From: Massilia litorea
Lineage (GTDB): Bacteria > Pseudomonadota > Gammaproteobacteria > Burkholderiales > Burkholderiaceae_D
Assembly: GCF_015101885.1 (NCBI RefSeq)
Contig: NZ_CP062941.1
Coordinates: forward strand, 3,596,001-3,660,000
Length of the DNA stretch: 64,000 nucleotides
Direction: 5' to 3'
The number at the start of each line of letters is the position of its first letter. Within the stretch, counting starts at the first letter, position 1. The notes under the pieces were generated by a model. The model was not told the DNA's origin, ran no database searches, and was given only the letters and a program-made list of their open reading frames with translations. A program made the translations under genes and the position numbers. Below are positions 34,198 through 44,017 of the stretch, piece after piece.

Positions 34198-36141
34198 ATG
34201 GAACCGAACGCCGCATTCGCCGCCTCCAGCGATCCCGTCAGCGCCTATATCGAATGGCTGGGCGCGCAAACGCCCGGCCCCGCGGTGTTTCCCCTGCATG
34301 ACGAAGCGGTGCTCGGGCGCGACCGCCAGGACGCGCTGGCCGACGACAAGTACATCTGCATTCCCGAGCCAACCATCAGCCGGCGCCATGCCCGCATCCG
34401 GCGCCGCGGTGCGAATTATTTTGTCGAGGACCTCCATTCGCGTAACGGCACCTTCGTCTGCGGCGAGCGGCTCGCGGCCGGCGCCTGGCATGCGCTGCGC
34501 GACGGCGACGAACTGGCGCTGGCCTCGGCGCAGCTGGTCTTCCATTCGCTGATGCTGCCGCCAGCGGGCACCACCAGCACCGTGATCACGCGCTCGGTCG
34601 ACGCCACCCGCTTCGCGCCGGTGGTCGACACCGGCAAGGCCGGGCGCGGCGAGTTGGAGAAGACGGTGCACCAGCTGCACGCGATGGCGCAGGTGAGCAT
34701 CGCGCTGGGCGCCGTCACCGACCAGGCCACGCTGATCGAAAAGATCATGAACTTCATCTTCGACCTGTTCCCGCAGGCCGAGCGCGCCTTCATCATGCTG
34801 TGCGAACGCGAAGGCGACCCGCCGCGGCCGGTCGCCGCGCGGCGCCGCGGCGGGGCGGCCCTTGACCCGGCCCAGGTGCGGATCTCGCATACCATCGTCG
34901 ACCAGGTGCTGGTTCGCCGGCGCGCCATCCTCTCGGTCGACACCCTGGCCGACCGCCACTATGCGGCGCACGAGTCGATCGTGGCGCAGGCGATCCTCTC
35001 CGTCATGTGCGTGCCGCTGATCCTGGGCGACGAAGTGCTCGGCCTGATCCAGGTCGACACCTCCTCGGATCCGCATGCCTTCCTGGAAGCGGACCTCGAA
35101 ATCCTCAGCGGCGTGTGCGCCGAGACCGCAGTCGCGCTGAAGAACTTCCAGCTGTACTCGAGCATCAAGGGCCTGCTGGACGGCTTCGTCTGCGCCTCGG
35201 TGCAGGCGATCGAGGAACGCGACCCGGTCACCGCGGGCCACTCGTTCCGCGTCGCCGGCTATGCCGAGAAGCTGGCCATGGCGCTCGAACACGCGGACGA
35301 CGCGAGCCTGCGCCGCGCCGCCTTCACGCCGGCCCAGCTGCGCGAGATCCGCTACGCGGCCCTGCTGCACGACTTCGGGAAGGTCGGCGTGCGCGAACAC
35401 GTGCTGCGCAAGGAGAAGAAGCTGCACCACGCCGACATGCGCCTGCTGGAACAGCGCTTCCGCTATGCCGGCGCCTGCCTCGAACGGCATGCCTGGCGCA
35501 CCCTGGCGCAGCGCCAGCTGGAGGGCGAACTGGGCACGACGGCGCTACGGCACGAAGTCGAGCGCATCGAAGCCGAACTGGAGGTGGAAGGCGCGCGGCT
35601 CGACGCCTTTTTGGAAACCATCGTGCGCGCCAACGAGCCGGCGATCTCGCACACCGAGCCGCTGGCCGAACTGGAAGCGATCCGCGGGCACGCCTGCCAC
35701 GGCACCGGCGACCCAGCCTTCCGCCTGCTCAGCGACGACGAGTTCGGCGCCCTGAATATCGGCAAGGGCTGCCTGACGCCGGACGAACGGCGCCAGATCG
35801 AGGCCCATGTCGCCGATTCCTATTCCTTCCTGATCCTGATTCCGTGGACGCGCGAACTGGCCGGAGTGCCCACCATCGCCCACGGCCACCACGAGAAGCT
35901 GGACGGGTCGGGCTACCCGATGGGCCTGCGCGGCGACGAGATCTGCCTGCAGACCCGGATCCTGACGATCAGCGACATCTACGATGCGCTGACCGCGCGC
36001 GACCGCCCCTACAAGGAGGCGGTGCCGGCCGAGCGGGCGCTCGACCTGATCGCGGAGGAGTGCCGCGCCGGCCATCTCGACGGACGGCTGTTCAAGGTCT
36101 TCGTCGACTCGAAAGGATGGGAGGCGCGCGCCCACGCGTGA
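34198..36141 (+). CDS. FHA-GAF-HD-GYP signalling protein, 647 aa
   Basis: An FHA domain (about 25-115: TISRRHARIRRRGANYFVED, HSRNGTFVCG) binds phosphothreonine. A GAF domain follows (about 160-315). The HD-GYP domain (about 335-640) has ALLHDFGKVGVREHV and, later, HHEKLDGSGYPMGLRG, so the metal-binding and GYP motifs are intact. This suggests cyclic-di-GMP hydrolysis controlled by the nearby kinase and phosphatase. An insertion of about 100 residues separates the HD and GYP halves. There are no membrane segments. Confidence 0.92.
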   Translation: MEPNAAFAASSDPVSAYIEWLGAQTPGPAVFPLHDEAVLGRDRQDALADDKYICIPEPTISRRHARIRRRGANYFVEDLHSRNGTFVCGERLAAGAWHALRDGDELALASAQLVFHSLMLPPAGTTSTVITRSVDATRFAPVVDTGKAGRGELEKTVHQLHAMAQVSIALGAVTDQATLIEKIMNFIFDLFPQAERAFIMLCEREGDPPRPVAARRRGGAALDPAQVRISHTIVDQVLVRRRAILSVDTLADRHYAAHESIVAQAILSVMCVPLILGDEVLGLIQVDTSSDPHAFLEADLEILSGVCAETAVALKNFQLYSSIKGLLDGFVCASVQAIEERDPVTAGHSFRVAGYAEKLAMALEHADDASLRRAAFTPAQLREIRYAALLHDFGKVGVREHVLRKEKKLHHADMRLLEQRFRYAGACLERHAWRTLAQRQLEGELGTTALRHEVERIEAELEVEGARLDAFLETIVRANEPAISHTEPLAELEAIRGHACHGTGDPAFRLLSDDEFGALNIGKGCLTPDERRQIEAHVADSYSFLILIPWTRELAGVPTIAHGHHEKLDGSGYPMGLRGDEICLQTRILTISDIYDALTARDRPYKEAVPAERALDLIAEECRAGHLDGRLFKVFVDSKGWEARAHA

Positions 36142-36158
36142 GGGGCGGCGAGGTCGAT

Positions 36159-37619
36159 ATGAACCTTCAGACAAGCCAGCGAAGACGCCTGGGGCGAGGC
36201 GCATTGGCCGCTGCCGTGGCCATGCTGTTGTCCGGCTGCCCGGACGTCAGCCAGAAACCCTATGCCACCCCCGGGATCCCGGCCAAGTCCGCCTGGTCGA
36301 GCCAGAAGGGCTTGCCCATGGCCCCGGCCGAGATGATCGCGCCCGACTGGTGGAAGCAGTTCCGCGACCCCTATCTCGACGGGCTGGTCGAACGCGCCGT
36401 GGCGGAGAACTTCGATCTGAAAATCCTCGCCGCACGGATCCGCGTGGCCGCCGCCGAAATCGGCGAAGCGCGTGCCGGCGCCTTGCCGACGCTCGATGCG
36501 GGCGCGGGCGCGAGCTTCGAGAAAAGCACCGGCCAGAAGTTCACCAGGCAGTTCAACCTCGGCACCCAGGTCAATTGGGACATCGACGTCTGGGGCCGCG
36601 TGGCCAAGGGCGTCGAGGCCCAGAGCGCCGAATTCAATGCGACCGAGGCCGACTGGCGCGCCGGCTACCTGACGCTGGTGTCGGACGTGTCGACGACGTA
36701 TTTCCAGATCATGCAGTTCGACGAGCAGATCCGGCAGCAGCAGCAAACCCTGGACAAGAACCGCAACATCCTGGCCACCTTCGAAGCGATGGAGGGGCAG
36801 GGCCTGCTGCCGAAAACGCGGGTGCTGCAGCAGCGCGCCGAAATCAACCAGTTGAGCCGGGATCTGATCGAACTGGGGCGCCTGCGCGCGCTTGCCGGCA
36901 ACGCCCTCGCGACCCTGCTCGGCACCCCCGCCGGCGAATTCACCGTGCCGCCAGGCTCGCTGCAGGGGCGGGTGCAGCTGCCGGCCGTGCCCGAAGGCCT
37001 GCCCTCGCAGCTGCTCAAGCGCCGCCCCGACGTCGTCGCCGCCGAATACCGCGTGCTGGTGGCCTACGACCTGGTGGGGCAGGCGAAACTGGCCCAGCTG
37101 CCCTCGATCAGCCTGACGGGACGGGGCGGCACCTCGAGCTTCGCGCTCGGATCGCTCCTGAAATCCTTCACCTTCGGCCTGCTCCCCAGCATCAACTTCC
37201 CGATCTTCGACCCGAGCGTCAAGGCGCGCCTGAAAACCAGCGAAGCGCGCACCGGCGTCGCCGAAGGGGAATACCGGCGCGTCGTCATGGCCGCCTTCGA
37301 GGAAGTCGAGAACGCGCTGGTCAACCTCGACGCCCACCGGCGCCAGCGGGTCGAACTCCAGCAGCAGGCCGAACGGCTCGGCGTCGTCGCGGCCCAGGTC
37401 GAAGCCCAGCTGAAGGAGGGCATGGTCTCGCAGCTGGAAGTGTTCGAGGCCGAACGCACGCTGCTGGCGGCGCAGCTGGCGCTGCTCGCGAACCACCAGC
37501 AGATCCTCTCCGATACCGTGACGCTCTACAAGGCGCTGGGCGGAGGCTGGCCGGCGGCCGAGGTGCGCAACGCGGGCACACCCGGTAGCCCGTCGAACGC
37601 GCAGTGGAGCCGGCCTTGA
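36159..37619 (+). CDS. NodT/TolC-type outer-membrane efflux lipoprotein, 486 aa
   Basis: A lipoprotein signal ends in LLSGC (residue about 27). Two outer-membrane-efflux repeats follow, with NWDIDVWGRVAKGVEAQ, LLKRRPDVVAAEYRVLVAYD, INFPIFDP and EVENALVNLDAHRRQ typical of the family. It forms a trimeric channel across the outer membrane. Position between FHA genes and HlyD, with no RND pump nearby, makes it the probable outer component of the peptide exporter. ATG at 36159 follows GAGG; a longer open frame upstream overlaps the HD-GYP gene and is spurious. Confidence 0.93.
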   Translation: MNLQTSQRRRLGRGALAAAVAMLLSGCPDVSQKPYATPGIPAKSAWSSQKGLPMAPAEMIAPDWWKQFRDPYLDGLVERAVAENFDLKILAARIRVAAAEIGEARAGALPTLDAGAGASFEKSTGQKFTRQFNLGTQVNWDIDVWGRVAKGVEAQSAEFNATEADWRAGYLTLVSDVSTTYFQIMQFDEQIRQQQQTLDKNRNILATFEAMEGQGLLPKTRVLQQRAEINQLSRDLIELGRLRALAGNALATLLGTPAGEFTVPPGSLQGRVQLPAVPEGLPSQLLKRRPDVVAAEYRVLVAYDLVGQAKLAQLPSISLTGRGGTSSFALGSLLKSFTFGLLPSINFPIFDPSVKARLKTSEARTGVAEGEYRRVVMAAFEEVENALVNLDAHRRQRVELQQQAERLGVVAAQVEAQLKEGMVSQLEVFEAERTLLAAQLALLANHQQILSDTVTLYKALGGGWPAAEVRNAGTPGSPSNAQWSRP

Positions 37620-39184
37620 CTGCGCTCGATGCGATGGCAGCCGCCCCACGCACCGGCCAGGCGGGCCGCCTGATGATCATGCTGGTGCCGGTCTCGCACC
37701 CCGACCTCGAACCGATCCGCATCCACGAGAACCTGTTCGCGATCGGCCGCACCGAGGCCCCGTTCGACGCCTATCCGCCCGGGCTCGCGGCCGACCTGTC
37801 GCGCCGCCACGCGCGCATCTTCTGCGAACATGGCGCCGTGTATTTCGCCGAATTGGGCAGCAAGAACGGCAGCACCGTCAACGGCGTGCCGGTCCGGCAG
37901 GCGATCACCACACTCAAGAGTGGCGACCTGCTCGGACTCGGCAAGACGCTCGTTTACCGCGTCGAATTCGACCATGCCTCGCTGCAGCCGCCGCACACGC
38001 GGCTCGCCAGCCTGACCCTGGTCCCGGAAGACACGGCGACAAGCCTGCAGCCGATCGTCGTCACCGAGTTCCCCTTCATGATCAGCAAGGCCGACGCGAC
38101 CTTCGCCCGCTACAAGGACCTCGAGCCCGCGCAGGTGAACTACCTGTCGCGCCGCCATGCCCACATCTTCCTCAAGGGCGGCGCGCTGCATGTGGAGGAC
38201 CTGGGCAGCACCAACGGCACTTTTGTGAACGGCACCCGCCTCGATGAACATGCGGTCGCGCTGCACGACGGCGACCTGATCGCTTTCGGCGGGCGCCACT
38301 TCGTCTACCGCATCGTGCTCGCATGGGAAGCCGTCGCGCGCGACCCGACGCTGACGCGGATCGGCGCCGCCAGCGCCGTTCCGGTGGCCGACGCCGACCG
38401 CACCACCTTCGTCGCCGCCGCCGACTCCTTCCTCGACATCTTCTGCGTCGACGCCGCGCCATCTGTGCCGGCTGCGCCGGACGCGCCGCAGGCGCCCGGG
38501 GCGGACCCCTCCGTGCCGCATGAGGATGCGACGGCGCCGCCCCAGGGCAAGGCCGCGGCCATGCTGTCCGGGCTGCACGCGGCCCTGGGCGGCAAGGGGC
38601 CGCTGTCGATGCGGCGCCTGCGTTATTGGGCCGCGGCGGCACTGGCAGTCGTCGTCCTGCTGGCCTGGGCGCTGCTCGGCCTGAATCGTCCCGTGCGCGA
38701 GGTGGAGGGCTTGCTGGCCGACGGCGCCTATGCACAGGCGGCAGCGGCCGCCGATGCAGCGCTCGCGGGCGATCCGGAGAATGGCCGTTTGCGCGCGCTG
38801 GGCACGGAGGCGCTGCTCAAGGCGAACCTGCCGTCCTGGATGGCGTCGGTCAAGGCGGGGCGCTTCGCGCAGGCGCGGCAGCAGCTCGCCGGCATGCGCC
38901 GCCATGCGCGCCACAACCCCGAGCTCGCGCCCCTGCTCGACGAGCTGGACTGGATAACCGGGCTGGAAGCCTTCGTCGCCCAGCGCGGCGGCGCAGGGGC
39001 GCCGGTGCGCGACCCCGGCGACGGCGCCGGCATCGAACGCATCCTCAAGGGCTGGGAGGAACAGGACGAAGCGCACCAGCGCGCCTTCGAGACCATCGCC
39101 GCCCACGTGCCGGCCTTCCGCGACGCCTACGCCGACGCGCTCAGCGACATCCGCCGGCTGGCACTCGCGAGGACGCAGCCATGA
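37604..39184 (+). CDS. tandem-FHA transmembrane protein, 526 aa
   Basis: Two FHA domains (about 30-115 with SRRHARIFCEHGAVYFAEL and GSKNGSTVNG; about 145-235 with SRRHAHIFLKGGALHVEDL and GSTNGTFVNG) sit on the cytoplasmic side. A proline-rich linker, one membrane helix (about 345-367) and a periplasmic helical/TPR-like tail follow. It can link phosphothreonine signals to envelope components. GTG at 37604 overlaps the efflux gene; TTG 37616 or ATG 37634 are alternatives. Its end overlaps the HlyD start by 4 bp. Confidence 0.9.
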   Translation: MEPALTALDAMAAAPRTGQAGRLMIMLVPVSHPDLEPIRIHENLFAIGRTEAPFDAYPPGLAADLSRRHARIFCEHGAVYFAELGSKNGSTVNGVPVRQAITTLKSGDLLGLGKTLVYRVEFDHASLQPPHTRLASLTLVPEDTATSLQPIVVTEFPFMISKADATFARYKDLEPAQVNYLSRRHAHIFLKGGALHVEDLGSTNGTFVNGTRLDEHAVALHDGDLIAFGGRHFVYRIVLAWEAVARDPTLTRIGAASAVPVADADRTTFVAAADSFLDIFCVDAAPSVPAAPDAPQAPGADPSVPHEDATAPPQGKAAAMLSGLHAALGGKGPLSMRRLRYWAAAALAVVVLLAWALLGLNRPVREVEGLLADGAYAQAAAAADAALAGDPENGRLRALGTEALLKANLPSWMASVKAGRFAQARQQLAGMRRHARHNPELAPLLDELDWITGLEAFVAQRGGAGAPVRDPGDGAGIERILKGWEEQDEAHQRAFETIAAHVPAFRDAYADALSDIRRLALARTQP

Positions 39185-40566
39185 AGCGCGACTGGATCAA
39201 GCCGCAGTCCCTGACCCCGCTGTCCGAGGCGCTCGAAGAGCATAGCGCGGAAGGGATCTCGATCCTCACCGCCGACCCGTGGCGCTTCACCCAGGCGCTG
39301 GTCTACGCGATGGTGGCGCTGGTGGTGGCGGGCCTGGTCTGGTCCTTCTTCGGCCACGCCGACGTGCTGGTGACGGCGACGGGCACGCTCGCGCCCGCGT
39401 CCGAAGTGCGGCGCCTGTACGCCCCGATCGACGGCGAGCTCTCCAACATCTATATCGCCGAGGGCCAGCCGGTGAAGGCGGGCGACGTCGTGGCCCGGAT
39501 CTATGCGCGTGGCGCGATCGAGGCCGCCAGGAACGCCCTCGAAGCGCGCCTGAAGCTCGAGGACGCCGAACGCGAGTGGAAGGAATTCCCCGAAAAGAAA
39601 GCCCTGATGGAGCGCAACGCCGCCGCCCTGCGCGAAGCGACCGAAGTCGAAGAGCGCCAGCACCGGCGCCGGCTGCAGGAGGGCACCAGCCGGCTGGCAC
39701 AAGGCCAGAGTGCGCAGCAGCAGGAAGCGCGCACGAATGTCGAAGACGCCCGCCGCGCACGCGACGCAGCCAGGATCGAGGCAGACAAGTTCGCCCGCCT
39801 GTTCGCCTTGCCCGGCGGCGGCGGCGTCTCGCAGCTGCAGGTGGAGAGCAAGAAGAACGCGCTGGCGGCGGCCGAAAACGCGCTGAGCGTGGCGCAGGCG
39901 CGATTGAGCGAGCTGGCGGCGCGGCAGAGCATCGAGTCGACCCAGGCCAGGAGCGAACTGGAAACCAGCGGCCAGCAGCTGGAAAAACTGCGCCTGCAAT
40001 CGGCCTCCGCCGACCGCGAAGTGGCCAACGCCGAAGACAAACTGCGGCTGCAGGTACAGACTGCGCGCCTGGTCGCCGACGCCGCGGCGCGCATCAAGTT
40101 CGAGAACATCGACAAGGAAAATTTCCTGCGCATCGTCGCCCCGGTCGACGGCGTGATCACCGAGGTGACCTCGACCCAGCCCGGCGACAAGATCCAGGCC
40201 AACGCCCCGCTGGGCGGCATCGCGCCGCGCAACGCCAGGCCGATCCTGAAGATCGACATCGCCGAGCACGACCGGGGCTTCCTGCGCGAAGGCCAGGCGG
40301 TGCAGATGAAATTCAACGCCTTTCCCTACCAGCGCTATGGGCTGATCCGGGGCACGCTGCAATTCATTTCGCCGGCGACGAAACCCTCGCCCGTCACCAG
40401 GCAGCCGGTGTACGAAGGGCGGGTCTCGCTCGACCAGGTCGAGTACCGGGTGGGGGAGACCCGGTATCCGCTGCGCTACGGGATGACGGCGGTGGCGGAG
40501 ATCGTGGTGCGGGAGCGGCGGATGATCGACCTGGCGCTGGATCCGTTCCGGGATATCGGGGGGTGA
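39181..40566 (+). CDS. HlyD-family membrane fusion protein, 461 aa
   Basis: A cytoplasmic N-terminus (MKRDWIKPQSLTPLSEALEE), a single membrane helix (about 38-58), a lipoyl half (VLVTATGTLAPASEVRRLYA), long coiled coil (about 115-310), second lipoyl half (LRIVAPVDGVITEV) and beta-barrel (LKIDIAEHDRGFLREG) define a type I secretion adaptor. It should connect the C39 exporter to the outer-membrane lipoprotein encoded two genes upstream. Translation is coupled to the FHA gene through overlap. Operon 33297-40566 ends here. Confidence 0.94.
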   Translation: MKRDWIKPQSLTPLSEALEEHSAEGISILTADPWRFTQALVYAMVALVVAGLVWSFFGHADVLVTATGTLAPASEVRRLYAPIDGELSNIYIAEGQPVKAGDVVARIYARGAIEAARNALEARLKLEDAEREWKEFPEKKALMERNAAALREATEVEERQHRRRLQEGTSRLAQGQSAQQQEARTNVEDARRARDAARIEADKFARLFALPGGGGVSQLQVESKKNALAAAENALSVAQARLSELAARQSIESTQARSELETSGQQLEKLRLQSASADREVANAEDKLRLQVQTARLVADAAARIKFENIDKENFLRIVAPVDGVITEVTSTQPGDKIQANAPLGGIAPRNARPILKIDIAEHDRGFLREGQAVQMKFNAFPYQRYGLIRGTLQFISPATKPSPVTRQPVYEGRVSLDQVEYRVGETRYPLRYGMTAVAEIVVRERRMIDLALDPFRDIGG

Positions 40567-40613
40567 GGGCGGCGGCGGAGCCCGGGCATCCGCCGCCGAT
40601 ACCATTGCATGCG

Positions 40614-40826
40614 TCAGTAGTTATCGCGCCGGTAGACAACCCGCCGGGTTTTGGCGAACAGATCCCAGATCGAACTTATCCCTGGCAGGCGATCACGATC
40701 GACTTCCGCACGCAGTGCCGCTGGAGCCTCGAGCAGCGTCGAATGAGAAGGATGGACCCTGTCGAGGGAGGCGTGAAATCCGGCCGGCCGACGCAGCACA
40801 AGTCCATCGCGTGCGGCATCCATCAT
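40614..40826 (-). CDS. possible small protein, 70 aa
   Basis: An open frame with coding-like codon use and protein-like text (GFHASLDRVHPSHSTLLEA, then GISSIWDLFAKTRRVVYRRD). It can be extended upstream without a good start to a TGA near the end of the UDG-like gene. No family is recognised. It may be a short gene cotranscribed after 40879-41607 or the remains of a longer one. The rest of 40567-40878 shows nothing else. Confidence 0.3.
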   Translation of the reverse strand: MMDAARDGLVLRRPAGFHASLDRVHPSHSTLLEAPAALRAEVDRDRLPGISSIWDLFAKTRRVVYRRDNY

Positions 40827-40878
40827 GGTTTTTGCCCCGAGTGCGTGAACCAGTGCAATGTCGACAAGACGGTCCCGC

Positions 40879-41607
40879 TTACGTCAGCGTGGCGAGATAG
40901 TGCTTGACGTCGGTTTCCAGCCGGATCCGCGAGAACGTATCCATCGCACGTTGGCCGGACAGCATGCCTGCCAGGAAAAAGCGGGTCTCCGGCAGGCCGG
41001 CGAGCGTGAACCGGGTACCGGAATCGTCGGCCGGCTGCAGCCCCATATATTCCAGCGCCAGCCGCGAAGCGGTGGCGTTTGCCACGACCACGACCTGCGG
41101 CCGGATGCGGCGGATCGTTTCCCCGGTCAGGTCGATCTGGGCCTGGCGGAACAGGCGAGGGGTACCGGGCTCGTTCAAGGACTGCAGGTACTCGTTCATG
41201 TTCGTGTGACGGCCATGGAGCAGGTCCAGGTGGCTGTACGAATCGAGGCAGCCGACCGCCTCGGCAAAGCAGCGCTGGGGGCCAAAGAAGACCTGATGGT
41301 TGTTAAAGGCATCCTGCTCGGTTTCCAGCAAGCGGGCTGCATGCGGCGCGCCGGTCTCCGGATGCCAGCCGTACACGTCGTCCACCGTAAGGTCGAACCC
41401 GAGCGCCATGATGCGCGCCTGGAGTTTCGCCGCGTTATAGGCCGGGTTGATTCCCAACATCAGGAGTCGCATTTTTTCCACGAAATGCCCGTCGGGGTAG
41501 TGTGCAGGCATCAAGGTCGGCGCGGTATGGAACGCGCGCCAGATCTCCAGGGCGCGTTCATTAAATTGTCGTGCGATGGGCATTCGGTTTTTTTCGTAAG
41601 GAATCAT
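40879..41607 (-). CDS. uracil-DNA-glycosylase-superfamily-like protein, 242 aa
   Basis: The sequence LRLLMLGINPAYN near residue 50, a central VVVVANATASRLALEYMG and late RFFLAGMLSGQRAMDTFSRI give the strand-loop pattern of the UDG fold, but the classic catalytic GQDPYH/HPSPLS motifs are altered. Enzyme activity is therefore uncertain. It is soluble. I use ATG 41607 (MIPYEKNR); ATG 41628 or 41583 are alternatives, as no strong ribosome site decides. It lies downstream of the AAA+ ATPase in the same direction (176 bp). Confidence 0.55.
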   Translation of the reverse strand: MIPYEKNRMPIARQFNERALEIWRAFHTAPTLMPAHYPDGHFVEKMRLLMLGINPAYNAAKLQARIMALGFDLTVDDVYGWHPETGAPHAARLLETEQDAFNNHQVFFGPQRCFAEAVGCLDSYSHLDLLHGRHTNMNEYLQSLNEPGTPRLFRQAQIDLTGETIRRIRPQVVVVANATASRLALEYMGLQPADDSGTRFTLAGLPETRFFLAGMLSGQRAMDTFSRIRLETDVKHYLATLT

Positions 41608-41783
41608 GTGGGACGGTGGACGAGCCAACCGGCGTCTTCATCTAGTTTGTTTCCGTGCGGAACTTTTGTGCGAAAACGCATTCTGCCTCTTCAGGGACAG
41701 AAAGTAAATCCAGCCGGCCGTGGCTGCAATAAGACAGTCAGCCTTCGATTCCTTGCCGCTCGCATGCAATGTTTCCGGATTGC

Positions 41784-43886
41784 TCAAGCGAGAAATCCGA
41801 TTGCCGGTCCGCTCTTTTCCTTCACCGCGCATTCGTTCTGGAGCGCCAGGACAAAGGCCGCCGGCGAGGCCACCGGCCGGAAGCGGTGCTGCCTTGCCAC
41901 GGTGGCGAAATCGCCCGGGGCCAGGGTCCGCAGGGCGTGCAGCTGCCACAGGTCGGCCGCACCGGGCGCCGCCAGCCCGAGATGCATGCAAAAACGCTCC
42001 AGCAGGGCTGCGGCCTGGTCGGGCAACAGGTAATCGAAGCGGATTTTCAGGTCGAAGCGGCGCAGTGCGGCGGGATCGAGTCCTTCCATCAGGTTGGTCG
42101 AGGCGACGAACACGCCCGAAAACGATTCCATCCGCGTCAGCATTTCGTTGACCATGCTGAGCTCCCATGGCTGGCGTGCCTGGGTGCGGTCCTGCAGGAA
42201 GCTGTCGACCTCGTCGATCAGCAGCACCGCGTTTTCGCGTTCGGCGCGGCGGAAAGCGGCCGCGATATTCTGTTCGCTTTCGCCGACCCACTTCGACATC
42301 AGGTCCGACGCGCTGTACAGCAGCAGCGGCATGCCGAGGCGCTCGGCCAGCCAGCGTCCATAGGCGGTCTTGCCCGTGCCCGGGCGGCCGTACAGGCAAA
42401 GGCGGCCGGAGCGGGTCGATGCCAGTCCCTCGGCAAGCAGGGGCAGGTCGGTATCGGCGTTCAGCAGGGCCGCGTCGTAGCCGGCCGGCAGGCGGCTGGC
42501 GTCGTGCGTGCGCAAGGGCAGGCCCTGCGCTTCGAGCGACTGGTCGATCAGCCAGGCCAGCGCGCGCGGCGCGGCGCCGGGAGTGAGCCGGTCTTCGATG
42601 CGGCGCACGACCGAGGCGACCCGGCTGACGACCGCGGGCGCCAGGGCGTCCGATTCGGCAATCCGGCGGACGGCATCGTCGCCGAGCAGGTCGCCGCATG
42701 CATCCCGCAGGATGCGCTCGCGCTGGGCGCGCGGCGGCACCGGGAGTTCGACCACCAGGTCGAAGCGGCGCATGAAGGCGGGATCGATGCCGCCGACCGT
42801 ATTCGACAGCCAGAAGGTCGGGACCTTGTTTTGTTCGAGCGTGCGGTTGATCCAGGCCTTGCGGCGCTGTGCCGTGCTTTTACGGCCGGACATGCCGTCG
42901 CCGTCGGCGAACACGTCTTCCACTTCGTCGAACACGATCAGTGCCCTGCGCTGGCAAAAGAAGCTCTGCGCCGCGCGGTAGGCACGCAGGCGGCGCTCGC
43001 CCGTCACGGGGTCGCCGTCGGCGTCCTCGCTGGCGACGTCGAACAGTTCGCAGCCGAGTTCCGCCGCCAGCGCGCGCGCCAGTTCGCTCTTGCCGGTGCC
43101 CGGAGCGCCGTGCAGGAAGATGTTCACGCCAACCTGGGCTGTTGCGGTGGCCTGCTCGAGATAGGGCCGCAGGATCGCCAGTGCTTCACCGATGTGGGCA
43201 TAGTCGGCGAGCACGAGCCGGGCCGGGGCGCTCGGGGAGATGGTTTCGCGCAGGAGCGCCAGGGGATCGGTTTCGCTGGCGAGGATATGGTCGGCGAAGC
43301 TGCTGGAAAGCAGGTCGAGCTTGCCCCGCAGGTAGCCGTTATTGCCGCGGTCGACCGACAGCAGGCCCGAACGCGCCAGCACCCCGTGCGGGCCGAGCGA
43401 GGCGCGTACGGCCGCAGCTTCCAGGCCCAGCAATTGCGCCAGCAGGTCGGCCAGTTTGCCCGAGTTCAGGTTGCCGAGCGTGTCGGCGCAGTCGTCGAGC
43501 ACGCGGTCCTGGTGCAGCATGGCGGCGAATTCGACGACCCGGCAGTCGGTCTCGGACAGGCCGGCGAGTCCTGCCAGGCGCGCCATGTTCGCGCGCAGGG
43601 CAGGGGGCGGCGCGAGGTCGGCGCTGCAGGCCTCGGCCGCGCGGTGCAGGTCGCGCAATTCGGTGCGAATGAGGGCGGCATCGAAGTCGCGCAGCTCGTC
43701 GTCCAGCCAGGCGCCGAGGCCGAGCGCGCGCGCCACGGCGTCGTCGGCGAAACCGCCGCGGGCGAGGAAGAGTTTGTGCCCGCCGAGCGGAACGAGAATG
43801 CGCAGCATCCAGAGTTGGGCAATATTGTCGGGGCGGCTGGCCGGGTTGGCGCGGCTGGCGGGGCTTTTACGCTGGCGTACGGTCAT
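41784..43886 (-). CDS. tandem AAA+ ATPase, 700 aa
   Basis: Two AAA+ modules. Module 1 (about 250-400) has FLHGAPGTGKSELAR, ALIVFDEVEDVF and DPAFMRRFDLVVELP. Module 2 (about 490-640) has LCLYGRPGTGKTAYGR, SKWVGESEQNIAAAF, AVLLIDEVDSFLQDR and DPAALRRFDLKIRF. Both Walker motifs and arginine fingers are intact, as in CDC48/FtsH-like remodelling ATPases without a protease domain. The N-terminal 240 residues are helical and not recognised. Function is unknown; it likely unfolds or remodels protein complexes. Confidence 0.9.
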   Translation of the reverse strand: MTVRQRKSPASRANPASRPDNIAQLWMLRILVPLGGHKLFLARGGFADDAVARALGLGAWLDDELRDFDAALIRTELRDLHRAAEACSADLAPPPALRANMARLAGLAGLSETDCRVVEFAAMLHQDRVLDDCADTLGNLNSGKLADLLAQLLGLEAAAVRASLGPHGVLARSGLLSVDRGNNGYLRGKLDLLSSSFADHILASETDPLALLRETISPSAPARLVLADYAHIGEALAILRPYLEQATATAQVGVNIFLHGAPGTGKSELARALAAELGCELFDVASEDADGDPVTGERRLRAYRAAQSFFCQRRALIVFDEVEDVFADGDGMSGRKSTAQRRKAWINRTLEQNKVPTFWLSNTVGGIDPAFMRRFDLVVELPVPPRAQRERILRDACGDLLGDDAVRRIAESDALAPAVVSRVASVVRRIEDRLTPGAAPRALAWLIDQSLEAQGLPLRTHDASRLPAGYDAALLNADTDLPLLAEGLASTRSGRLCLYGRPGTGKTAYGRWLAERLGMPLLLYSASDLMSKWVGESEQNIAAAFRRAERENAVLLIDEVDSFLQDRTQARQPWELSMVNEMLTRMESFSGVFVASTNLMEGLDPAALRRFDLKIRFDYLLPDQAAALLERFCMHLGLAAPGAADLWQLHALRTLAPGDFATVARQHRFRPVASPAAFVLALQNECAVKEKSGPAIGFLA

Positions 43887-44017
43887 CGGTTTCTCCTGGT
43901 GATGGACGCCATTTTCCAGTTCCGTGCGACAAGTTGCGTCGCACAGGTGCCGGGGTGCGATTGTGTGCGCTTGCCGCTTCGGTGTACGCTGCCTTCACTT
44001 CAAGGATAAGGAACAAG

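Noticed and set aside
35007..36158. Long N-terminal extension of the efflux lipoprotein frame
   Set aside because: It overlaps the HD-GYP gene and would bury the lipoprotein signal.
24593..40566. Type VI secretion locus
   Set aside because: Kinase, phosphatase and FHA genes suggested it, but no tss/vgr/hcp genes are present.
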